A stretch of 64,000 nt of DNA from assembly GCF_007301515.1 (NCBI RefSeq), contig NZ_CP041666.1, positions 806,001 through 870,000 on the forward strand, read 5' to 3'. Positions 57,522 to 64,000 of this stretch are shown here, one piece after another (the stretch's first letter is position 1; each line of letters opens with the position of its first letter). The notes beneath the pieces were generated by a model that worked only from the letters and a program-made list of their open reading frames with translations, did no database searches and was not told the origin of the DNA. This DNA is from Radiobacillus deserti (GTDB lineage: Bacteria; Bacillota; Bacilli; Bacillales; Amphibacillaceae). A program made the position numbers and the translations under genes.

Positions 57522-58226
57522 ATGGAGAAGATAACGTACTCAAAATGGGATGATGAAGTCCAAGAATCACTGAATCATGAGTTGAAGGACTTTATGGATG
57601 TCATTAAGTGGGCGTATCAAACGTATGAGGAAGACATTCTGTACGCATGTAGTTTCGGAGCCGAAGGAATCGTCTTAACGGATCTTATCTCTAAAGTAAA
57701 TCCACATGCTACCGTGGTGTTTTTAGATACGGATTTGCATTTTAAAGAGACGTATCAATTAATAGAAAAAATTAAAAAAAGGTATCCAAAGCTACATGTG
57801 AAGATAACCAGACCCGCTTTGACGTTAGCACAGCAGGCAGAGGAGCACGGGGATAAGCTATGGGAACGGAATCCGAATCAATGCTGCTATATACGGAAAA
57901 TAGAACCTTTAGAAAAGGAATTGAATGAAGTGGAGGCTTGGATTTCCGGATTGAGAAGAGAGCAGTCCGCCAATCGAGCTAATACAGAATATATCAACAA
58001 GGACAATCAATTTAAAAAGGTAAAAATATGCCCACTCATTCATTGGACATGGGAGGATGTGTGGACTTATATCGAGTTAAACAAGCTGGATTACAACGAG
58101 CTGCATGACCAGAACTATCCAAGTATTGGCTGCGAAAAATGTACCTTGCCAGTCTTTAATGATTCCGATTCTAGAGCGGGTAGATGGTCTAGCTTTGAAA
58201 AAAATGAATGCGGCTTGCATCAGTAG
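57522..58226 (+). CDS. cysH: Phosphoadenylyl/adenylyl sulfate reductase
   Basis: 234 residues from ATG 57522 (AAGCGAGGG upstream). ACSFGAEGIVLTDLI is the PP-loop; WERNPNQCCYIRKIEPL and SIGCEKCTLPV supply the two Cys pairs that bind a 4Fe-4S cluster in assimilatory APS reductases and Bacillus CysH; the catalytic Cys is in NECGLHQ at the end. It reduces (P)APS to sulfite with thioredoxin. First gene of the sulfate assimilation operon. Confidence 0.92.
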   Translation: MEKITYSKWDDEVQESLNHELKDFMDVIKWAYQTYEEDILYACSFGAEGIVLTDLISKVNPHATVVFLDTDLHFKETYQLIEKIKKRYPKLHVKITRPALTLAQQAEEHGDKLWERNPNQCCYIRKIEPLEKELNEVEAWISGLRREQSANRANTEYINKDNQFKKVKICPLIHWTWEDVWTYIELNKLDYNELHDQNYPSIGCEKCTLPVFNDSDSRAGRWSSFEKNECGLHQ

Positions 58227-58238
58227 GGACTGATTAGA

Positions 58239-59312
58239 TTGATTACGATACTGGCATGTGTGATTGGTTTCTTTTTTGCATTAAATATTGGTGCAAGTGG
58301 TGGAGCTGCATCGATGGGGATTGCCTATGGATCTGGTGCTGTGAAACGGAGAAGATTAGCCCTCCTCATATGTGGAGCTGGGGTGTTTTTAGGAGCGTTC
58401 TTAGGTGGCGGAGAAGTGGTTAAAACGATTGGTTCGGAAATTATTCCACAGCCGATTATATCCATTGAGATTGCGCTGATTATTCTTAGTTCCGCAGCTA
58501 TTTCGTTGTTTATTGCGAATCTAAATGGCATTCCATTATCGACGAGTGAAGTGACAGTCGGATCCGTAGTCGGAGTTGGAATTGCGTTTCAGGCGCTTTA
58601 TGTAAAAAGTCTATTGGTCATTATCATGTATTGGCTGCTTGTACCATTAGTCGCATTCATATTGGCATTCTTCGTGAATAAGGCAGTCAGAAAAATAGAA
58701 GCATCGTATCCGAACCTTTATGGGCAGAAGGGGATTCGGTTGCTGTCGATTTTGTTAATTATCACAGGATTTCTAGAGGCGTTCTCCGGTGGGATGAACA
58801 ATGTGGCGAATGCAGTTGGTCCTCTAGTCGCTGCTGGTATTCTTTCGATTAATCAAGGTACATTATTCGGTGGGATGTTTGTAGCATTAGGAGCCATTTT
58901 GCTTGGTGCCCGTGTCATCGAAACAAATGGAAAAAAGATTACGGAATTAAGTCTTTTACAAGGAAGTGCGATTTCTGGAATCGGTGCTACTTTAGTGATC
59001 ATTGCCTCTCTATTTGGGATTCCAGTTCCTCATACGCAAGTGACAACTTGTAGTATTTTAGGGGTTGGTGTATCCGATAATGGAAGGCAAATATGGAAAA
59101 AAGGTATTATTTTGAAGCTCATCAAAACATGGGCAATGTCCCCTGTTTTTTCCCTCGTGATTTCTTACAGCCTCGTGAAATTATTCATTGATGCCGACTT
59201 TTCAGGCATCCTTCTTTTGATTGTGTTTTTAACGGTTGTGTATGGGATTGGCCAGTGGAAGCCCATCGAAACAAAACTTGGAGAAACTAAGCCTTTAGTA
59301 GATAGAAAGTAA
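58239..59312 (+). CDS. cysP: Sulfate permease, PiT family (CysP)
   Basis: 357 residues, ten or more membrane helices, TTG start at 58239. PiT duplicated motifs: IGASGGAASMGIAYGSGAVKRRRLALLICGAGVFLGAFLGG in the first half, and FSGGMNNVANAVGPLVAAGILSINQGTLFGGMFVALGAILLGARVIE in the second. It could be annotated as phosphate permease, but its place between cysH and sat matches B. subtilis CysP, a sulfate transporter. Confidence 0.88.
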   Translation: MITILACVIGFFFALNIGASGGAASMGIAYGSGAVKRRRLALLICGAGVFLGAFLGGGEVVKTIGSEIIPQPIISIEIALIILSSAAISLFIANLNGIPLSTSEVTVGSVVGVGIAFQALYVKSLLVIIMYWLLVPLVAFILAFFVNKAVRKIEASYPNLYGQKGIRLLSILLIITGFLEAFSGGMNNVANAVGPLVAAGILSINQGTLFGGMFVALGAILLGARVIETNGKKITELSLLQGSAISGIGATLVIIASLFGIPVPHTQVTTCSILGVGVSDNGRQIWKKGIILKLIKTWAMSPVFSLVISYSLVKLFIDADFSGILLLIVFLTVVYGIGQWKPIETKLGETKPLVDRK

Positions 59313-59360
59313 CGACCATTAATAAAAAATGGTCTCAACAATAATAGGAGGTAGATGATA

Positions 59361-60509
59361 ATGATAGAGCCACATGGCGGATTACTGATTAACCGGGTGA
59401 ATACAGAACTTACGGTGGACGAATACCAGCAAGAAGTACCGTTAGATTCCATTTCCTTAAGCGATCTTGAATTGATTGCAATCGGGGGATATAGTCCGTT
59501 AACTGGGTTCATGGGAGAAGAGGATTATCAAGCTGTTGTACAAACGATGCGTCTTAAAGATGGTCTTCCTTGGAGTATCCCGATTACGTTACCGGTGGAG
59601 GATGAAATCGCTCAGCACGTTGAAGTAGGGAAAAAGGTTAAATTAGTTCATGATGGGAACGTTTACGGTGTAATGACGGTTGAAGATATATATGAACCAG
59701 ACAAACAGCTGGAAGCAGAGTGCGTGTATCAAACGACGGATAGGAATCACCCAGGGGTAAAAAAACTATTGGAACGGCCTAGTGTGTACCTAGGTGGTCC
59801 AATCACAATGGTACGATACCCGGAAAAACCAAAGTTCAAACCATTTTATTTAGAACCAGCTGAAACACGGAAGACATTCGAGGCACTCGGCTGGAAAACA
59901 ATCGTCGGCTTTCAAACAAGAAATCCAGTTCACCGTGCTCATGAGTACATTCAAAAGACTGCGCTCGAGTCGGTAGATGGGTTATTACTACACCCGCTTG
60001 TAGGGGAAACAAAAGCCGGGGATATCCCGAGTGAGCTACGAATGGAATGCTATCGTGTCTTATTAGAAAATTACTATCCGGAAAACCGAGTGTTCTTATC
60101 CGTATTTCCAGCTGCAATGCGATACGCAGGGCCTAGGGAAGCGATTTTTCATGCATTGGTTCGTAAAAATTACGGCTGCACGCATTTTATTGTCGGACGT
60201 GACCACGCAGGGGTAGGAGATTATTATGGAACCTATGATGCCCAAGAAATTTTTAACCACTTCTCGAAAGAGGAAATCGGGATAACTATCCTTCGCTTTG
60301 AAAATAGTTTTTATTGCAGTAAGTGTGAAAGCATGGGGACAGCCAAAACGTGTCCACATGGGAAAGAAGATCATATCGCACTGTCTGGAACAAAGGTAAG
60401 AGCTATGCTAAGAGAAGGACAAATGCCACCGAAGCAATTCTCACGACCGGAAGTCGCTACTATCTTGATAAAAGGTATGTCTGAATCACTGATGAAAGCG
60501 GGGCGTTAA
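59361..60509 (+). CDS. sat: ATP sulfurylase (sulfate adenylyltransferase)
   Basis: 382 residues from ATG 59361; AGGAGG at 59346 spaces better to it than to ATG 59355. The catalytic motif GFQTRNPVHRAHEYIQK (QxRNxxHRxHE) and VGRDHAGVGDYYG (GRDHAG) are complete. A CSKCESMGTAKTCPH segment is the zinc-binding insert of bacterial Sat. It activates sulfate to APS. It ends 4 bases before cysC. Confidence 0.95.
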   Translation: MIEPHGGLLINRVNTELTVDEYQQEVPLDSISLSDLELIAIGGYSPLTGFMGEEDYQAVVQTMRLKDGLPWSIPITLPVEDEIAQHVEVGKKVKLVHDGNVYGVMTVEDIYEPDKQLEAECVYQTTDRNHPGVKKLLERPSVYLGGPITMVRYPEKPKFKPFYLEPAETRKTFEALGWKTIVGFQTRNPVHRAHEYIQKTALESVDGLLLHPLVGETKAGDIPSELRMECYRVLLENYYPENRVFLSVFPAAMRYAGPREAIFHALVRKNYGCTHFIVGRDHAGVGDYYGTYDAQEIFNHFSKEEIGITILRFENSFYCSKCESMGTAKTCPHGKEDHIALSGTKVRAMLREGQMPPKQFSRPEVATILIKGMSESLMKAGR

Positions 60510-60513
60510 GAAG

Positions 60514-61113
60514 ATGCAAAAAAACATTGTTTGGCATCCATCCGTTGTAACGAAGGAAGATAGGCATGAGCTTAATGGACATAAAAGCAGTGTCCTCTGG
60601 TTTACTGGCTTTTCGGGGTCTGGAAAATCAACTCTAGCAAATGAATTAGATGCACAGCTCTATAAATTGGGGATTAGAAGTTATGTGCTCGACGGAGATA
60701 ATGTGAGACACGGACTGAACAAAGAGCTAGGTTTCAGTCCAGAAGATCGCGTAGAGAATATCCGCAGAGTCGGAGAAGTAGCGAAGCTATTTGTAGATAG
60801 TGGACTTATTGTCATGACTGCTTTTATTTCCCCTTATCAAAAGGATCGGGACCAGGTGAGACAATTGTTCCGAGACGATGAATTTATTGAAGTATTCATT
60901 GATTGTCCATTCGATGTTTGCGAGGATCGCGATCCGAAAGGGTTGTATAAAAAGGCACGAAGTGGTCAAATTCACGACTTCACTGGTATTGATTCTCCTT
61001 ATGAGCCACCTGTTAATCCAGAATTGACGATTAATACGGCAGAAAATTCTGTGGAGGAAGCGGTTCAATTAATTATTGCGTTTTTGGAGTATAAGGGGAT
61101 TATCACCTTATAA
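60514..61113 (+). CDS. cysC: APS kinase
   Basis: 199 residues. P-loop WFTGFSGSGKSTLANELD, then YVLDGDNVRHGLNKELGFSPEDRVENIRRVGEVAKLF, TAFISPYQKDRDQVRQLF and CEDRDPKGLYKKARSGQIHDFTGIDSPYEPPVNPEL: all APS-kinase signatures. It phosphorylates APS to PAPS for CysH. Last gene of the operon here; the siroheme genes ylnD-ylnE-ylnF that follow cysC in B. subtilis are absent. Confidence 0.96.
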   Translation: MQKNIVWHPSVVTKEDRHELNGHKSSVLWFTGFSGSGKSTLANELDAQLYKLGIRSYVLDGDNVRHGLNKELGFSPEDRVENIRRVGEVAKLFVDSGLIVMTAFISPYQKDRDQVRQLFRDDEFIEVFIDCPFDVCEDRDPKGLYKKARSGQIHDFTGIDSPYEPPVNPELTINTAENSVEEAVQLIIAFLEYKGIITL

Positions 61114-61171
61114 ATTAACCGTGGAAGATTTATAGACCGGTTTCATTGAATAGCAAAATAATAGGAGAAGT

Positions 61172-61209
61172 ATAAGCAGCCCAAATGCTTGTAATAATGG
61201 GCTGCTTAT
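61172..61209 (+). terminator. Terminator of the cys operon
   Basis: ATAAGCAGCCC and GGGCTGCTTAT, an 11-bp stem with a 16-base loop, followed by TTAG. The rest of 61114-61386 shows no gene. Confidence 0.8.
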
Positions 61210-61386
61210 TTAGTATGGATAAGAACCTACGGAAAATTGCTTTTAAACAAAGGAAATAATGGAACTGATCAATATTCAAGAGATGCTAATGCTAGGTAAC
61301 ATTCACTAAATACTCTACTTATGTATGTAAGATATCTTATTTAATAAGAGTATATGGTCAATAGACTGGTACTATGAAGTGAAAAA

Positions 61387-61773
61387 TTAAAGAGAGGGTT
61401 TTTTTTCAAATATCCCTGAAAAGCTTTTTCTAAAACAGAAGAACATAAAAGCATGCAGTGCGACAATTAAAATAGCTAAAAGAAGTAGAGAATGGTCGAG
61501 GAATATATGAAGTAAGAGAATGTTAGTAGTAATTGGTGCCAGTATTGAAAGGGCAAATGGGATAAAACGATTACTTAATAATAATAGACCACAAATAATT
61601 TCTAATGCTTTTTCAATAATGAGTAGATATTGAAATTCAAATAATGCCATTGCTTCAGGGCTTGTTGCGATAAAGGGTTCTAGGTTAAAAATTACAAAGT
61701 AACCATTTATACCTGCAATTAGAAATATGAAACCTAAAGAAATCCTAGAAAATGCAAGGAAGTAATTGGTCAT
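61387..61773 (-). CDS. DoxX-like membrane protein
   Basis: 128 residues with four hydrophobic segments: FLAFSRISLGFIFLIAGINGYFVIF, FQYLLIIEKALEIICGLLLL, PFALSILAPITTNILLLHIFL and LLLLAILIVALHAFMFFCFRK. The pattern and the G[IF]NG[YF] loop fit the DoxX/DoxD-related family. Start ATG 61773 follows AAGGTGGG on the minus strand. Function unknown. Confidence 0.65.
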   Translation of the reverse strand: MTNYFLAFSRISLGFIFLIAGINGYFVIFNLEPFIATSPEAMALFEFQYLLIIEKALEIICGLLLLSNRFIPFALSILAPITTNILLLHIFLDHSLLLLAILIVALHAFMFFCFRKSFSGIFEKKPSL

Positions 61774-62185
61774 TTTAAACCCACCTTATTTTTATATTTG
61801 AAAGAATTATAACATGTAATAAAATGGGGGTATATGGATTTATTAGACAATCGTAGCGCAAGTGTTTAAGAAGTAACTCATCATATTCAACTTGGTCTTA
61901 ACTTGAGAAGGATAAGAATCCTTTGTTGAACCTTTACTTTAAGCACTAGGTTAATAAAAGGGAAGACTTCACAATAAGTGGGGTTATAATCCTCAAAGTT
62001 CTCTTTTATACTGGTAATTTCAGAAGTTAACTCCAAAGGAGACTAACGAATTTTGGAATCTTTCGGTATTGTGCCATCGGGTATGATTATTTAGTATGAA
62101 CGGTATTATTTACTATTTGTCAGTTATTTCAGGTGATTCTAGATAATATATGTGTGTGTTTGGATTGATTAGGAGGCTTGGATAT
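61774..62185. other. Intergenic, no gene seen
   Basis: No open frame with a ribosome site, no recognised RNA and no repeat stood out over about 400 bases. The divergent promoter of the DoxX-like gene must lie at its left end. Confidence 0.4.
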
Positions 62186-62380
62186 ATGAATTATAAAAAA
62201 CGAGTGATTATTACACTTGTAGGTAGTTTTCTTATCTTTACTATCGGTGTGTCTAGAATACAAACAGAATCTCTAACTTTTACTCCATTGTTTGTTGCGT
62301 ATATTTTCGGAATTACTGGCTTAGTTGGGGTTATTACAAACGGTATAAAACTACTTCAAGCTAGTCAAAACAAACAATAG
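62186..62380 (+). CDS. Small two-helix membrane protein
   Basis: 64 residues from ATG 62186 (AGGAGG at 62171-62176). Two hydrophobic helices (VIITLVGSFLIFTIGV; FTPLFVAYIFGITGLVGVI) with a basic N-terminus and a polar end. No family recognised. A longer reading from 62150 is less likely. Confidence 0.55.
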   Translation: MNYKKRVIITLVGSFLIFTIGVSRIQTESLTFTPLFVAYIFGITGLVGVITNGIKLLQASQNKQ

Positions 62381-63059
62381 ATATTAATTTTATTTTGATT
62401 GTACTTTTAAATAATACAGTGTGTGAGTAAAAAAACGTTTTAAAAAGACCCAATACCGATGACAGCAACTTATCAAATGCTGTGGGGAAGCCGGTTGTTG
62501 TAATAACGAAGGTGGATGGTAAGGAAGCTGTTTATAGTTAATTAATCTTGAAATGGATGCTGGAGTTATCGTTAAAAAACGCATCTACTATTTCTATTTG
62601 CTAGAGAAAAGCGCTAAAGAGTTACAGGTATCTGTTCATCGAAATGGATACATTTATGGCGAGTAAAGAGATTAGTACCTCTCTATCAAAAATACGAATA
62701 TTAAATGGATCTGCTAAAAGAGTGGGTCCATTTTTTTTATTTAATGAAAGTTTCTCGAGTAAACGAAATGGAAATCTGGTAAATGGTCGAACCATAAAAA
62801 AGGTGCACAACCTATTATCAAGGACTTGCCCCATAAAAGGTCATACACCATTGCCTACTTGTATTTTATCTGTATTAGAGTTTCTTTTCAATAACAATTC
62901 ATGGAAAGTATCTCTCAGCCTTAGGTCTGAGAGAGTTTCATGCTAATGCCTGTATTTTTTCTTTTCATAAAGTTTTATTATGGTAATCGTTAGGATGCTT
63001 TATTTAGGAACGGGGATGGAGAAAAACCCTAGAAACAGAGAAAGAGGGGGATTAGGAAC
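62381..63059. other. Degenerate non-coding stretch before the MFS gene
   Basis: This stretch holds fragments that read like the ends of lost genes. One frame gives NAVGKPVVVITKVDGKEAVYS then stop (about 62475-62539). Another gives a 37-codon piece from ATG 62553 to TAA 62666 that includes KKRIYYFYLLEKSAKELQV. Neither has a ribosome site or a family match. A terminator-like hairpin with a T8 run is at 62705-62738 (ATGGATC with GGTCCAT), and an inverted repeat CTCTCAG...CTGAGAG is at 62911-62934. Longer readings on either strand across 62622-62946 show no protein-like pattern. Confidence 0.4.
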
Positions 63060-64000
63060 ATGAAGTTTAGAGATTTTCACCCGAATATTAAGTTAAGAAT
63101 CATATTCGGATTTTTTAGCGAAATTATTGGAAGTATGATTTTTCCGTTTATGGCGATATACTTTGCCGTTCACTTTGGAGAAAAATTAACTGGTATTTTA
63201 TTAATTTTAAACATTATCGTCGGTGCATTAGTCGGTTTCTATGGCGGATATCTATCCGACATTATGGGACGAAAAAAATTAATGGTAACTGCAGAAGTCA
63301 TTCGTGCACTATCGTTAATCGTGATGACATTAGCCAACTCACCGTGGTTTGAATCACCAATATTAACCTTCGCGATGTTCTTAGTAGGAAGCATCTGCTG
63401 GGGGATTGAGGGGCCAGCTACGGATGCAATGCTTATTGATGTGAGTAAGCCGGAGCAGCGGAAGCTCATGTATGCCATCATGTATTGGTCTGGAAACCTC
63501 TCGATGGCAGTCGGGGGAGCAGTTGGAGCGTTCTTATTTGAAGATTTCTTGTTCTACTTGTTTATTGGCATGACAATTATGTCTATCGTCCTTGCATTTG
63601 TTTTGATCTTCTTTATTGAGGAAAGCTTCTATCCAGAGCAAGCATCGAAGCCGAAGGAGAAAACAGGAAGGCTACAAGTCTTCTCGGATATTTTTAAAAG
63701 CTATAAAACAGTAGCGACAGATAAAGTGTTTATTTTGTTTGTTATTGCTGGGTTGTTTATTCAGTCGCTTGAATTCCAATTAACGAATTATATTGCGGTT
63801 CGCTTGCATTCCGATATGCCAACCCAAGATGTTTTTCAATGGTCTATTGATGGGTTACAGATGACAGGTATTTTAAGAACAGAGAATACCGTGCTAGTAG
63901 TTATTTTTGCCGCATTAGTGACAAAGCTAATCCAAAACTATAAGGATAAGCATACGTTGGTATCCTCTATCATATTATTCACGATTGGTTATACGGCTAT
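63060..64000 (+). CDS. MFS multidrug-type transporter, 5' part (runs off window)
   Basis: 313 codons are visible from ATG 63060, which has AAGAGGGGG and TAGGA upstream; the frame is still open at 64000. It begins MKFRDFHPNIKLRIIFGFFSE, then shows IYFAVHFGEKLTGILLILNIIVGALVGFYGGYLSDIMGRKKLMVTAEVIRAL (loop 2-3 motif G..SD..GRKK) and six helices, a charged central loop (EQASKPKEKTGRLQVF) and the start of the second half. Typical 12-helix drug/proton antiporter; substrate unknown. An insertion (ADMPTQ-like, DVFQWSIDGLQMTGILR) sits in the first loop of the second half. Confidence 0.85.
   Translation, partial: MKFRDFHPNIKLRIIFGFFSEIIGSMIFPFMAIYFAVHFGEKLTGILLILNIIVGALVGFYGGYLSDIMGRKKLMVTAEVIRALSLIVMTLANSPWFESPILTFAMFLVGSICWGIEGPATDAMLIDVSKPEQRKLMYAIMYWSGNLSMAVGGAVGAFLFEDFLFYLFIGMTIMSIVLAFVLIFFIEESFYPEQASKPKEKTGRLQVFSDIFKSYKTVATDKVFILFVIAGLFIQSLEFQLTNYIAVRLHSDMPTQDVFQWSIDGLQMTGILRTENTVLVVIFAALVTKLIQNYKDKHTLVSSIILFTIGYTA

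Noticed and set aside
62622..62946. Overlapping open frames on both strands
   Set aside because: Both cross a terminator-like hairpin, lack ribosome sites and have low-complexity, unprotein-like composition.
1..64000. rRNA or tRNA genes and a replication origin
   Set aside because: No tRNA cloverleaf, rRNA signature or dnaA-box cluster was recognised on either strand by eye.

Overview
This 64 kb window looks like a chromosomal segment of a low-GC, spore-forming member of the Bacillaceae. Supporting signs are the TPP and SAM-I (S-box) riboswitches, a YaaH/SleL-type LysM-GH18 spore protein, a SpoIID/LytB-domain protein, a YqjM/NamA-type old yellow enzyme, YitC/YitD-type sulfolactate genes, YrvL, and several ECF sigma/anti-sigma pairs. 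I saw no rRNA, tRNA or CRISPR array. Family names come from motifs recognised by eye; no database search was run.

Region by region. (1) 1-6 kb is a decaying accessory stretch: GyrI-like and VOC proteins, several frameshifted genes (two-domain VOC, IspA-like protease, MazG-like), an IS3 remnant, an isolated siroheme-synthesis gene, and an intact ISL3-family element at 3751-5128 with a perfect 8-bp target duplication. (2) 6.1-7.0 kb holds a winged-helix/PD-(D/E)XK nuclease-like protein. (3) 7.2-11.2 kb is a TPP-riboswitch thiazole operon, tenI-thiO-thiS-thiG-thiF. (4) 11.5-17.3 kb is a conspicuously AT-rich island and the main discovery candidate. It holds a divergent NprR/PlcR-like HTH-TPR regulator, three tandem 23-residue peptide genes all ending QYQKKCKCFIAC, an 843-residue fusion of an E1/ThiF-like adenylation domain with an M3-like HELGH metallopeptidase domain, an MFS exporter and a 38-residue exported peptide resembling a PapR/NprX pheromone precursor. 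It reads as an apparently undescribed RiPP or modified-pheromone system. (5) 17.6-24.8 kb has cell-wall/spore genes, an MFS transporter, a MntA/HepT-type toxin-antitoxin pair and an S-box operon (cyclase plus MetE-like protein). (6) 24.8-41.9 kb has a TetR/MMPL/YhgE-like export locus, an eight-LysM protein, a secreted serine hydrolase, two ECF sigma operons, a PadR/HAAS/membrane operon and a DHA2 drug exporter with a TetR regulator. (7) 41.9-55.8 kb has bioD, a two-component system with an ABC exporter, small membrane proteins, an APH-like kinase, a CAP-domain protein, a MarR regulator, NamA and a DJ-1/PfpI protein. (8) 55.8-61.2 kb is sulfur metabolism: comA-comB diverge from cysH-cysP-sat-cysC, plausibly joining sulfate assimilation to sulfolactate formation. 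(9) 61.2-64 kb holds small membrane proteins, degenerate DNA and the 5' part of an MFS transporter that runs off the window.

Working model for the island (inference). The short basic peptides would be recognised through their beta-strand-like N-termini by the N-terminal domain of the fusion enzyme and adenylated at the C-terminal Cys. They might cyclise through Cys19, five residues from the end as in Agr thiolactones, be trimmed by the M3-like domain and be exported by the MFS protein. The HTH-TPR regulator would control the locus in response to the 38-residue peptide or to the product itself.
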